This document shows, one piece after another, positions 24,484 through 35,387 of a stretch of DNA of 64,000 nt. Positions within the stretch are counted from its first letter, which is position 1, and each line of letters begins with the position of its first letter. The DNA comes from an uncultured Lactobacillus sp. (GTDB lineage Bacteria; Bacillota; Bacilli; Lactobacillales; Lactobacillaceae), in NCBI GenBank assembly GCA_937874185.1, contig CALNAK010000014.1, positions 164,470-228,469 of the forward strand, in the 5' to 3' direction. Made by a program: the position numbers and the translations under genes. The notes below the pieces were generated by a model, which was given only the letters and a program-made list of their open reading frames with translations, ran no database searches and was not told where the DNA came from.

Positions 24484-25797
24484 TTGTTCAATGTTGATCC
24501 TGGGGTCTACGCTTTAGGACGTTTTCTGTCGTGGATGATTTTTTATTACGTCTTCACATCATTATACAAACGTCCAAAAATTTATCTTACCGCAATTTTA
24601 GTCGTTATATCGCTACTAGCAGACGCCCTTTTAGGCAACTACTCCTATTTGATTGCGGCCATTTTGATTTATCTACTACTTTGGCACAAATGGAAATTGA
24701 ACTTTCTTCTGATAAACTCAATTTTGTTGACGTCACTGTTTCGATTAATTTCGGAATCAATCGCCAACACCACTATTATAATTTTCCATAATAACAATCT
24801 AATGACTAAATCACTTGTCGGAAGTTTTATCTTCGTTGCAATGAACACCCTCATTCGACTACTAATTGCCGTTATATTCGTCTATGTTTATAAACATTTC
24901 AATATCGAAAATAATTGGAATGTTGCTAAATCTAAACTACTTAGCTTGTTACTGCTATATTTGTTTGCTGTAATTTATATTTTTATGTACTTTATTCAAA
25001 AACTTCAGGCCTATTCAGACTTGATTGTCAGTATTTTACTATTTATCCTAGTTCAATGTATCTTTATTGTTTTGATATTCCTCAAGGAAAACCAGACTCA
25101 ACAAATCGCCTATAATCGTGAATTAACTAAGGAACAATTAAAGAATCTCAAGATGTACACTAACCAATTAGAAAAAGATCAGATTACCCTCCGAGACTTT
25201 GAAGCAAATTATAAGGGTGTCATTGCTGGTTTACGAACTGTCGCAAAGGATGGTAACTATGATGAAATGCAGCAGTCACTTAGTAAGTTGGAAAACTATT
25301 CTGACGGCTACTTTGACAATATTTCTATGCAACTATTCAAGGATTTAAACAATGTCCATAACCCCTATTTAAAGAGTTTACTCATCAGTAAATTGACTCT
25401 GATCAATCAAAACAAAATTAATTGTCATTTCGAATGTCGAGATGCCATAGATGATATTTATATTAATATTTTCGATTTAGTCAGACTCCTTGGAATCTCA
25501 ATAGATAACGCTATTGAGGCCACAAAAGGTCAAAAAGACTCCGAAATTCAAATTGCTATCGTCAAAGAAGCTACCCAAACTTCCTTTCTCATAAACAATA
25601 CTAAGACAGATCAAACCGACCTTTCTACCATGATGCAAGAAGGTTACTCTACCAAGCAACACCATTCAGGTTTCGGTATGGTCAACGTGCAAGATATTAA
25701 GAAGAAATATCCTAATTTATTTGTCCAATACCGTCAAAAAGATAATTGGTTTAATCTCAGTATTCTAATTATTGAATCGGAAGGAGGTAAAATTTAA
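24484..25797 (+). CDS. AgrC/HPK10-type receptor kinase 1 lacking the phospho-acceptor histidine
   Basis: Protein of 437 residues starting at TTG 24484 after TAGGGGGAAA. N-terminal half has about six membrane helices; a coiled linker (195-240) leads to the HPK10 kinase part. The H-box reads FEANYKG: alanine 241 stands where the acceptor histidine of F(R/K)HDY is expected. ATP-binding motifs look intact: N-box SIDNAIEA (Asn342) and glycine box STKQHHSGFGM (Gly396, Gly398). It could phosphorylate a partner but not itself. Its stop overlaps the start of kinase 2. Confidence 0.85.
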   Translation: MFNVDPGVYALGRFLSWMIFYYVFTSLYKRPKIYLTAILVVISLLADALLGNYSYLIAAILIYLLLWHKWKLNFLLINSILLTSLFRLISESIANTTIIIFHNNNLMTKSLVGSFIFVAMNTLIRLLIAVIFVYVYKHFNIENNWNVAKSKLLSLLLLYLFAVIYIFMYFIQKLQAYSDLIVSILLFILVQCIFIVLIFLKENQTQQIAYNRELTKEQLKNLKMYTNQLEKDQITLRDFEANYKGVIAGLRTVAKDGNYDEMQQSLSKLENYSDGYFDNISMQLFKDLNNVHNPYLKSLLISKLTLINQNKINCHFECRDAIDDIYINIFDLVRLLGISIDNAIEATKGQKDSEIQIAIVKEATQTSFLINNTKTDQTDLSTMMQEGYSTKQHHSGFGMVNVQDIKKKYPNLFVQYRQKDNWFNLSILIIESEGGKI

Positions 25798-27068
25798 TGC
25801 TTTCTCTCAATATTATTAGCTTTAGTCAAGTTCTTATCTACCAATTTACTTTTTGTCTCGTTTTAGGTTCCATCTACAAAAATGAATTATCAACGAAAAA
25901 GAATCTAAAAATTTATTCCAGTTTCATGGTACTAGCAATTATTTTAAATATTCTTAGTCCACGCACAATTCTGATTCCAATAATCTTGCTTTATTTTTAC
26001 CTCAGCTACAAGAAACCAATTAATTACTATCTAATCAACTCAATGATTATAAGTTTATTAACCAGATTGCTTTCATTCATAATTATTGTATTATTTCTTG
26101 CCAACTTTGTAACGCCTTCAACATTTGCGTCAGCTCATGGCAAAATCGAATTAGCTTTAACCCAACTTGTTTTCACAATTATTTGGATATACTTCTACAA
26201 ATTTTTCAACCTTGACCGCTTCTTCAACAAACAGGAATCACCAATGACCTCAATTTTTTTAGGGTATATTTACATCGCTTTTTACACTCTGATACTAATG
26301 CTGGAGTCATTTAGATCTTACGTATTCTTAGTCGTCGCCGTTTTACTATTCACGTTACTTCAAATAATCTTTGTCGATATTATCTTTTTTCATGAACGAA
26401 CTCATCGTAAAAAAATCTATCAAGATAAACTTGCCGAAGAACAAATCATTAATTTGAAAGTTTATACGGATCAACTTGAAAGCGACCAATTAAAATTACG
26501 CCATTTTAAACATGATTATAAAAATCTTTTATTTAGTTTAAAAACAGTTGCCGATGAACATGATTACGACGCGATGAATACTGCACTGAACAATTTGGAA
26601 AATTACTCAGACGGATATTTGAATAATCTTTCTATGGAACTATATCAAGATCTTAACAACGTTAAAAATTCCGATTTAAAAAGTTTATTGATCAGTAAAC
26701 TAAATATTATCAACCAAGACAAGATTACTTGTCATTTCCACTGTCATAACGAACTAAACGAGATTCCAATTGACGATTTAGACTTGATCACCTTGCTTAG
26801 TACTGCAATTGATAATGCTATCGAATTTACTAAGCGCCAGGAACACGGTGAGATCCAGTTAGATATTATTCAAGAAGGACAACAATTGGCCTTTTTGATC
26901 AATAATTCCATCACTAATCAACAACTTCATTCCGAACAAGAAAAGAAACATTTAGAATTACTCAACATCAGTAAACTCAAAAAGAAATACTCTAATTTAT
27001 TTATTCAATACAGCCAAAATGAAAAATGGTTTAGATTTCACGTCACACTAATAACTAAAGGAGATTAA
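25797..27068 (+). CDS. AgrC/HPK10-type receptor kinase 2 lacking the glycine box
   Basis: Protein of 423 residues; ATG overlaps the stop of kinase 1 by one base (TAATG). About six or seven membrane helices (to residue 195), coiled linker, then H-box FKHDYKN with acceptor His239. N-box TAIDNAIEF (Asn340) is present. Where the glycine box should follow, the sequence reads HSEQEKKHLELLNISKLKKKY with no GxGL and no STK, and the region is shorter. It should accept phosphate but bind ATP poorly. Paralogous to kinase 1 along its whole length. Confidence 0.85.
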   Translation: MLSLNIISFSQVLIYQFTFCLVLGSIYKNELSTKKNLKIYSSFMVLAIILNILSPRTILIPIILLYFYLSYKKPINYYLINSMIISLLTRLLSFIIIVLFLANFVTPSTFASAHGKIELALTQLVFTIIWIYFYKFFNLDRFFNKQESPMTSIFLGYIYIAFYTLILMLESFRSYVFLVVAVLLFTLLQIIFVDIIFFHERTHRKKIYQDKLAEEQIINLKVYTDQLESDQLKLRHFKHDYKNLLFSLKTVADEHDYDAMNTALNNLENYSDGYLNNLSMELYQDLNNVKNSDLKSLLISKLNIINQDKITCHFHCHNELNEIPIDDLDLITLLSTAIDNAIEFTKRQEHGEIQLDIIQEGQQLAFLINNSITNQQLHSEQEKKHLELLNISKLKKKYSNLFIQYSQNEKWFRFHVTLITKGD

Positions 27069-27069
27069 C

Positions 27070-27819
27070 ATGAGTTATCCAATAATTCTTTGTGAAGACA
27101 ATCCAGTTCAACTAAAACAATTAAATACACTGATTGAAAACTATATCCTCTTTCACAGTGACTTATTCAAGGTTGAATTATCAGCGTCCAATCCATCTCA
27201 AGTAATTGACTATCTTAATAAAGAAACTCCTCAAAACGGGATATATTTTCTCGACATCGACTTAAAAGCTGATATTGATGGCATTCAATTAGCCGAAGTT
27301 ATTCGTACTTTGGACGTGCAGGCACAAATTATTTTCGTAACGACTCATGACGAATTGGCCCCACTGACGTTAAAGAGAAAAGTTGCTGCGATTGACTTTA
27401 TCGAAAAAGATCAGCCGTTAGACGACTTCCGAAAAGAAATCTATGATACTTTAACCTATGCTCAACAACTGATTGACGAAACAAGAACTGTTCAGAAAAA
27501 GAGTTTCTCATTTGAAGTTGGAACTCAAGTTTATAATTTAGATAAATCGGAAATCATCTTTATAGAAGCATCCGATATTCCCCACCGTTTAAACCTCTAT
27601 TCAACTAATGGAAAGTTTGAATTTTATGGAAAGCTTACTGAGCTAGAAAATAAGTATCCTTTCTTATTTAAAATCAGTCGCTCTTGTCTGATCAATCCAG
27701 AAAACATTCACCATGTAGATTTCTCCATTCGTGAAGTTGGATTTAGTGATGGCAGTACTCGAAAATTCTCAATTGGAAAATCCAAAAAATTACGTAATCT
27801 TATTAAGGACACACTTTAA
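27070..27819 (+). CDS. LytTR-family response regulator, AgrA/PlnC-like
   Basis: Regulator of 249 residues. Receiver domain at 1-125 with acidic pair Glu9-Asp10, probable phospho-acceptor Asp62 in YFLDIDL and lysine in FIEKDQP. LytTR DNA-binding domain at about 145-245 (IIFIEASDIPHRLNLYSTNG, FKISRSCLINPENI). Starts 2 bases after kinase 2 with AAAGGAG. It should bind the 9-bp direct repeats found before the kinase operon, S1, S3, the CPBP gene and the membrane paralogues 3 and 4. No AgrB/AgrD or pheromone precursor was found beside it. Confidence 0.9.
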   Translation: MSYPIILCEDNPVQLKQLNTLIENYILFHSDLFKVELSASNPSQVIDYLNKETPQNGIYFLDIDLKADIDGIQLAEVIRTLDVQAQIIFVTTHDELAPLTLKRKVAAIDFIEKDQPLDDFRKEIYDTLTYAQQLIDETRTVQKKSFSFEVGTQVYNLDKSEIIFIEASDIPHRLNLYSTNGKFEFYGKLTELENKYPFLFKISRSCLINPENIHHVDFSIREVGFSDGSTRKFSIGKSKKLRNLIKDTL

Positions 27820-27822
27820 TTT

Positions 27823-27888
27823 CATTCGAGAATCTAAAATACCCCATTCAAGATATTAGAAATCTTTTGACCAATAAACTGCTATTCT
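27823..27888 (+). promoter_or_regulatory. LytTR-type promoter of membrane paralogue 3
   Basis: Repeats CATTCGAGA (27823-27831) and CATTCAAGA (27845-27853), 22 apart; 29 bases to TATTCT (27883-27888). Confidence 0.7.
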
Positions 27889-27934
27889 TATATCGTAAAG
27901 ATAGTTAATCAATTACGAGAAGGAAATGATAATC

Positions 27935-28555
27935 ATGTTCAAATTTGGAAAAAAAGTTAATTACAGACCTATTATTGTCAGTTTATTAATTGCACTTGTC
28001 CCTGGATTTGCCGCAAAAGATATTTGGGAATCATCCTTAGCTGGATTTCTAGGTGGATTATTATTCTTCCTACTAATATTTTTAGGCCACTATTGGAGAG
28101 TAACTTCTCTGCTCTTTAATTATTGGGAAATTGATAAAGATAAGATTAAGTATAACGACGTTACAAATATTTGGACGTCTCTTTTGATGATATCTGTTCC
28201 ATTCGCGGCACCATTTAAAACGATTGATTTGAAGTCAATCAAGTCAGTTTCAATAGTTGGTGACTTGGATAAACTTTCCGACATACCATTCTCACTACCA
28301 TTTACAGTTGGACTTTCTATGTTTTCTTCAGGTATTTCAATATCTAATCATCAAGTCGGCATACAATTTACTTTAAAAGATGGAAGTTCCGTCACATTAA
28401 GCATTGCTCGAGACTTCGTCTATAATCGACTTGCTACTATTAATAAAATCGATAAATTATTTAAAAAATTGGATGATGCTGGCGTTCATGTGGATACTGA
28501 CTCACTAACTACTTTTAACTTATTGAATGCTGTTCAAAAACCAATATTGAAATAA
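27935..28555 (+). CDS. Two-helix membrane protein of an expanded family, copy 3
   Basis: Protein of 206 residues starting MFKFGKKVNYRPIIVSLL. Two membrane helices (about 12-58), then YWEIDKDKIKYNDVTN, LKSIKSVSIVGDLDK, QFTLKDGSSVTLSIARDFVYNR and a lysine-rich helix. ATG 27935 fits the AAGGA site better than the ATG at 27926. Directly downstream of the regulator gene and behind its own LytTR-type promoter. Close to copy 4, suggesting recent duplication. Probable immunity or sensor protein; inferred from context only. Confidence 0.72.
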   Translation: MFKFGKKVNYRPIIVSLLIALVPGFAAKDIWESSLAGFLGGLLFFLLIFLGHYWRVTSLLFNYWEIDKDKIKYNDVTNIWTSLLMISVPFAAPFKTIDLKSIKSVSIVGDLDKLSDIPFSLPFTVGLSMFSSGISISNHQVGIQFTLKDGSSVTLSIARDFVYNRLATINKIDKLFKKLDDAGVHVDTDSLTTFNLLNAVQKPILK

Positions 28556-28564
28556 AAATATATC

Positions 28565-28609
28565 CATTCAAGATATTCGCCGTCCGTCCTCAATAAAAAG
28601 TGGTAAATT
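28565..28609 (+). promoter_or_regulatory. LytTR-type promoter of membrane paralogue 4
   Basis: CATTCAAGATATT (from 28565) is identical to the downstream repeat before copy 3. TAAATT follows 30 bases later (28604-28609). The upstream repeat is weak (CAATATTGA, 28542-28550), so control may be looser. Confidence 0.55.
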
Positions 28610-28658
28610 GAGGGTATAGAGAACTAATAAATATTTTCATAAAAAGAAGGTAATTATT

Positions 28659-29252
28659 ATGTTAAAGTTCGGTAAAAAAGTTAATTTCAGACCACTAATT
28701 GTAAGTCTAGTATTTGCTTTATTTCTAGGATTAATTTCTCAACAAACAGTCAACACTAGTATTGGATTCATTGTTGGCGCATCTGTATTTTTATTAATAT
28801 TTTTAGGATATTATTGGCGCATGTTGCCTACATTATTTACCTATTGGGAAACTGATAATAATTCACTCAACTATAACCAAATGGATAATATGAGTGATCG
28901 TTTATTAATGATGCTCGCACCATTATCAAATCAACTGGGAAAAATTGATTTTGACTCTATTGAATCAGCAACAATTACTGGTAATTTGGAAAAGACTAAT
29001 GACATGCCATTTGCCTTACCATATTCAGTCTACCTATCGCTTTTATCTGGGATTCTATCAATCACCCGTAATCCCATTAACGTCACATTTAATTTAAAAG
29101 ATGGTTCTTCAATTACATTGAGCGTTGCGCGTGATTTTATTTATAATCGTGAAGAAACAATTGATAAACTAGATAAATTATTTGGAGAATTAGATTCCGC
29201 AAATGTAAAAATCATTGATAAAACTAACCATAATGTTAAATTAAGTTACTAA
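28659..29252 (+). CDS. Two-helix membrane protein of an expanded family, copy 4
   Basis: Protein of 197 residues starting MLKFGKKVNFRPLIVSL. Same plan as copies 1-3: two helices, YWETDNNSLNYNQMDN, FDSIESATITGNLEK, VTFNLKDGSSITLSVARDFIYNR, C-terminal helix ending NVKLSY. The last residues resemble copy 1 (HALKFSY). AGAAGG precedes the ATG. A terminator follows 20 bases after the stop. Function unknown. Confidence 0.72.
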   Translation: MLKFGKKVNFRPLIVSLVFALFLGLISQQTVNTSIGFIVGASVFLLIFLGYYWRMLPTLFTYWETDNNSLNYNQMDNMSDRLLMMLAPLSNQLGKIDFDSIESATITGNLEKTNDMPFALPYSVYLSLLSGILSITRNPINVTFNLKDGSSITLSVARDFIYNREETIDKLDKLFGELDSANVKIIDKTNHNVKLSY

Positions 29253-29271
29253 CCATCGTTATAACGATAAT

Positions 29272-29310
29272 AAAAAAGATGCTTCCTATTAAAGGAAAGC
29301 ATCTTTTTTA
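29272..29310. terminator. Bidirectional terminator
   Basis: AAAAAAGATGCTTCC pairs with GGAAAGCATCTTTTTT. It ends copy 4 and overlaps the last codons of the convergent gene. Confidence 0.85.
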
Positions 29311-29648
29311 TGTCCAAACATATCCATTAGTGAATATGCCGTTGAAAAACTAGTTGTTCGGCGTGCTATTTGTGTAATTTCATACCATAGTTTCTTAGTA
29401 TAGCCACTAAATACCAGATGATTCTCAACTCTAGCAGTCTCAATCGTTTTCATGATCTCATCAAATTTACGATCAAAAATTGAGCCCCTATATTGCTTAT
29501 TAACTAGTTCATCTACTGTTGTCTTAACGTACTGTTCCATCTCTTGATTAACCTTAGATTCATTGATCTGCTTTGAGAACGAAAAATCGAATTCAACCAA
29601 TAGAGAAAGTAGTAGTTTCTGTTTTGAATAATCCATTTGTCTTTTCAC
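29289..29648 (-). CDS. Small cytosolic helical protein, possible immunity protein
   Basis: Protein of 119 residues, predicted all-helical, without membrane segments. No family recognised. GTG 29648 gives MKRQMDYSK; ATG 29636 is an alternative, and neither has a strong ribosome site. It stands between the quorum-sensing genes and two proteins that resemble the pediocin/enterocin immunity family, so an immunity role is possible but unproven. Confidence 0.5.
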   Translation of the reverse strand: MKRQMDYSKQKLLLSLLVEFDFSFSKQINESKVNQEMEQYVKTTVDELVNKQYRGSIFDRKFDEIMKTIETARVENHLVFSGYTKKLWYEITQIARRTTSFSTAYSLMDMFGHKKDAFL

Positions 29649-29781
29649 CCACCACTAATATAACTGATTTCGCATTTAATAGATATAAAAATATTTGGAT
29701 AATTATGACGATTTGGAAATAAAATCCAAAAGTATTATTCTTAAGTAGTGATATTAATTCTTTTATAAAGAGGTCCTAGTT

Positions 29782-30096
29782 GTGACAGAACAAAATACTG
29801 AAAAAATCACCAAGATTCTTGACTCCATGTTTATTGAACTAAAGGGAGACCAATATTCTAAAATCAGAAGCGTTTTAAAAATCGCTTATACAGAACTAAT
29901 TAACAAACGGCGTCCTGAAACTTTAATTATTATGAGATTGAATAATTCCATCTCAACTTTAGCAATCGCCGACAAATTAACATTTACCAAACAATTCCAT
30001 TTAGATTATGCAGCTTTAAAAAAGATTTCAATTACCAACGATACTGGATCAACAACTGGTGGAGCAATGGCCTATTCCGGTAACTATATAGCATAG
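29782..30096 (+). CDS. Bacteriocin immunity protein, EntA_Immun-like
   Basis: Protein of 104 residues. The helical pattern YSKIRSVLKIAYTELINKR, then MRLNNSISTLAIADKLTFTKQF, resembles the class IIa bacteriocin immunity family (PF08951: enterocin A and mesentericin immunity), four-helix proteins that protect the mannose PTS receptor from inside the cell. The C-terminus TTGGAMAYSGNYIA is glycine-rich. GTG start with AGAGG 9 bases upstream. No bacteriocin structural gene was seen beside it, so it may be an orphan immunity gene. Confidence 0.65.
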   Translation: MTEQNTEKITKILDSMFIELKGDQYSKIRSVLKIAYTELINKRRPETLIIMRLNNSISTLAIADKLTFTKQFHLDYAALKKISITNDTGSTTGGAMAYSGNYIA

Positions 30097-30154
30097 CCTT
30101 TGGTGTATAATGAAATGTATATCTTTTTAACTATATAAATTGGGAGACTAATAA

Positions 30155-30361
30155 ATGAATAAATTATTCTATAAGACTATAAATTTCTGGTACGGCGTTG
30201 CAATGCTAGTCGTCGGACTAATGTTTATCAATCATTCAACTAAATCAACTTGGATTCTAGTTGATGCAATCTTTATTATTTCAGCAATTGTTTTCTTCCT
30301 ATTAAGTTTATTCCACACACCAAAGCCAAGGAAAGATGATGACAATCCTTTCAGACTATAA
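30155..30361 (+). CDS. Small two-helix membrane protein S4
   Basis: Protein of 68 residues: FYKTINFWYG start, helices at about 10-26 and 33-52, then a charged tail PRKDDDNPFRL. GGGAGAC precedes the ATG; TG-TATAAT about 50 bases upstream is a good promoter. It shares the aromatic FW.G start with S1 and S2. A family A element begins directly after its stop codon. Function unknown. Confidence 0.62.
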   Translation: MNKLFYKTINFWYGVAMLVVGLMFINHSTKSTWILVDAIFIISAIVFFLLSLFHTPKPRKDDDNPFRL

Positions 30362-30363
30362 TT

Positions 30364-30530
30364 TGGTTGCCGTCTTCCATGAAAAGGCAATTGGTTTGGA
30401 ACATAGCCGGCACAACTTGAAGCCAGCGATAAACCCACTGTCTACAAGCTTGGCCTTTGACTAAGCTGGCAAAGTACGCCAACTAAGTCAAAATTGGCTA
30501 TTGAACCCATCGCCTTTTCATTCCAGACTA
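30364..30530 (+). repeat. Family A structured 3'-end element, copy 3
   Basis: Begins a few bases after the stop of S4. Outer helix ATGAAAAGGC/GCCTTTTCAT (10 perfect pairs), core words in the order GGAACATAGC, GGCACAACTTG, TTGGCCTTT, GCTATTG (reverse complement of copy 1 words). The GCACTAA hairpin at 30564 follows after about 35 bases and gives it a terminator. Confidence 0.66.
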
Positions 30531-30563
30531 ATTAGTATTTTTATTTATTTTTATATATGCAGT

Positions 30564-30625
30564 AAAATGCACTAATTCTTTTACCCTAAATTATTTTTAG
30601 ATGATAAATTGAATTAGTGCTTTTT
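30564..30625. terminator. GCACTAA-type hairpin shared by family A copies 3 and 4
   Basis: GCACTAATTC (30569-30578) pairs with GAATTAGTGC (30611-30620), A tract before and T tract after. The two converging elements share it. Confidence 0.82.
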
Positions 30626-30651
30626 AATTTCATAATAATTAAAACGTGCAA

Positions 30652-30832
30652 ACTAGCTCGGAGCAAGGAAGGAAAATGGCTCAATAGCTAAATTTTACTT
30701 ATTCGGCTGGTCTTGCCGGATTAGTAAAAGGCCAAGCTTGAAGACTATTATCGATGCCGAAGGCATAGGTAATCGGCTCCAAGTTGTGCCAGCTATGTTC
30801 CAGCCATTTTGCCTTCCTTGTGGAGAACGGAT
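30652..30832 (-). repeat. Family A structured 3'-end element, copy 4
   Basis: Best-folded copy: AAGGAAGG plus AAAATGGCT (30665-30681) pairs with AGCCATTTT plus CCTTCCTT (30802-30819), 17 pairs and one bulged G. Inside are hairpins TTTTACT/AGTAAAA and GATTATC..GGTAATC. In minus orientation it starts 8 bases after the stop of the gene at 30840. Confidence 0.7.
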
Positions 30833-30839
30833 CTAATTC

Positions 30840-31115
30840 CTATTGCACTGGAATAAAGAAACGGCCAAAACGTTCATCCGTTAATTTTGAGATTTCTTTG
30901 GCCAGATCTACTACTGACTTAGGAAGGTCATTCTTATTTTTCATTAAGAAACTTGTCATTTTAATTTTATTGCAAACAATCGTTGGTAAATCGCCCTTAT
31001 CCAAACGTTGATATGCCTCAACTAATTGTCCAAACAATACCTTATCTTGTTTGACAATCGGTTCATTAGCTGCAACATCAATTAATTCCATTAAATTTTT
31101 TGTCTTATCATCCAT
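30840..31115 (-). CDS. Probable bacteriocin immunity protein
   Basis: Protein of 91 residues from ATG 31115 (MDDKTKNLMELI), after GGGGGGAAA; the frame extends to 31148 without a better start. Helical pattern with LFGQLVEAYQRLDKGDLPTIV and MKNKNDLPKSVVDLAKEI resembles EntA-type immunity proteins, but similarity is weaker than for the gene at 29782. TATAAT on the minus strand about 35 bases upstream is a likely promoter. Confidence 0.55.
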   Translation of the reverse strand: MDDKTKNLMELIDVAANEPIVKQDKVLFGQLVEAYQRLDKGDLPTIVCNKIKMTSFLMKNKNDLPKSVVDLAKEISKLTDERFGRFFIPVQ

Positions 31116-31364
31116 AACTATTTCCCCCCACAAAATTTTATACGACACATTATACTCTTTCGTAGTATTTCCAAAGTTGGCGCAGCGTCAATAAATCGTT
31201 ATCTACCTATTATATAGCGCAAAGCAAACTTACATGTTATTATTTATACAGCTTATGAAAGGATGGTATGTGTGCCATGCGCTTAAAAATAGATATCATT
31301 TCAAACAATAAATAATAAAACGGCATTATTATCCCCTGGGTAAATAGTGCCACCAGGAGGGTCT

Positions 31365-32640
<1,276 letters not shown>

Positions 32641-32657
<17 letters not shown>

Positions 32658-32676
32658 AGATATCTCTGTTTTTTTT
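32641..32676 (+). terminator. Terminator of hflX
   Basis: CAGAGATATC pairs with GATATCTCTG, loop of 8 containing the stop codon, then nine T. Confidence 0.9.
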
Positions 32677-32796
32677 TGCAATTTTGTCCATAATGTATTA
32701 TTATTTTATAAACATTAGAATTTTTCTAATTAAGGGTATTGATTTTTAATTTTTATTAGTGCATTCTAAGAATAATTACTTTAGGGAGGTTGAACA

Positions 32797-34431
<1,635 letters not shown>

Positions 34432-34454
34432 TCTAAGGTGAGGGAGATTAAATA

Positions 34455-35387
34455 ATGACTAAATATATTCTCAAAAGAATTTTTTACCTCTTCGTGACCC
34501 TTTTCATTATTGCCTCTTTAACTTTCTTCTTAATGAAGTTGCTTCCTGGTACACCGTTCTCTAACCAGAATCGTATGTCACCGGACCAATTGAAGATTGT
34601 TAAAGCACAATATGGCTTGGATCAGTCGGTATTTGTTCAATATATTCGTTATATGGGTGGTTTGTTACAAGGTAATCTTGGTACTTCCTTCCAATTTAAC
34701 AATGAACCTGTTACAGCATTAATCGGTCAAAGACTTGCTCCATCAATGCAAATTGGTGCTCAAGCTATGATTGTTGGTACTATTGGAGGTATTCTCCTTG
34801 GTGCCGTCGCAGCTATTCGTAAGAATACATGGGCTGATACATTGGCAACATTCGTTTCAATCCTTGGCCTATCAATTCCATCATTCGTTCTAGCTGTTCT
34901 ACTTCAATTCTACCTAGCCTACAAATGGAGAATCTTCCCAGTTGCTCTATGGGACAACTTCCAATCAAGTATTCTTCCAACATTAGCTTTGGCAGCTATG
35001 CCTTTAGGTAGTGTCGCCAGATTCATGAGAACTGAAATGGTTGATGTTATGAGTAGTGATTATATTGAATTAGCCAAATCAAAAGGTAATTCAAGTTGGG
35101 GCGTTGTTGTAAAGCATGCGCTTCGTAACTCATTGATTCCGGTTGTTACTATTATCGGACCAATGGCAGTTTCAGTTATGACCGGTTCAATGGTTGTTGA
35201 GAATATCTTCTCAATTCCTGGTATCGGTGAACAATTCGTTAAATCAATTACAACAAATGATTACCCAACTATCATGGGTCTTACAATCTTCTATTCATTC
35301 TTATTAATCATAGTTTACTTGATCGTTGATATCCTTTACGGACTCATTGATCCAAGAATTAGACTAGGAAATGGAGGTAAAGAATAA
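34455..35387 (+). CDS. oppB: Oligopeptide ABC transporter permease OppB
   Basis: Permease of 310 residues, DppB/OppB type. N-terminal MTKYILKRIFYL, LPGTPF and Y.GLDQ motifs, about six membrane segments; the EAA-type loop DYIELAKSKGNSSWGVVVKHALRNSLIP is at about 198-225. The C-terminal YGLIDPRIRL is typical. Its stop overlaps the OppC start (TAATG). Confidence 0.93.
   Translation: MTKYILKRIFYLFVTLFIIASLTFFLMKLLPGTPFSNQNRMSPDQLKIVKAQYGLDQSVFVQYIRYMGGLLQGNLGTSFQFNNEPVTALIGQRLAPSMQIGAQAMIVGTIGGILLGAVAAIRKNTWADTLATFVSILGLSIPSFVLAVLLQFYLAYKWRIFPVALWDNFQSSILPTLALAAMPLGSVARFMRTEMVDVMSSDYIELAKSKGNSSWGVVVKHALRNSLIPVVTIIGPMAVSVMTGSMVVENIFSIPGIGEQFVKSITTNDYPTIMGLTIFYSFLLIIVYLIVDILYGLIDPRIRLGNGGKE

Noticed and set aside
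30232..30438. 68-codon minus-strand frame with ASSCAGYVP
   Set aside because: It is a by-product of family A copy 3 and antisense to S4.
32717..32740. AATTTTTCTAATT before oppA as a CodY box
   Set aside because: Four or more mismatches to the 15-base consensus in an AT-rich region; not better than chance.
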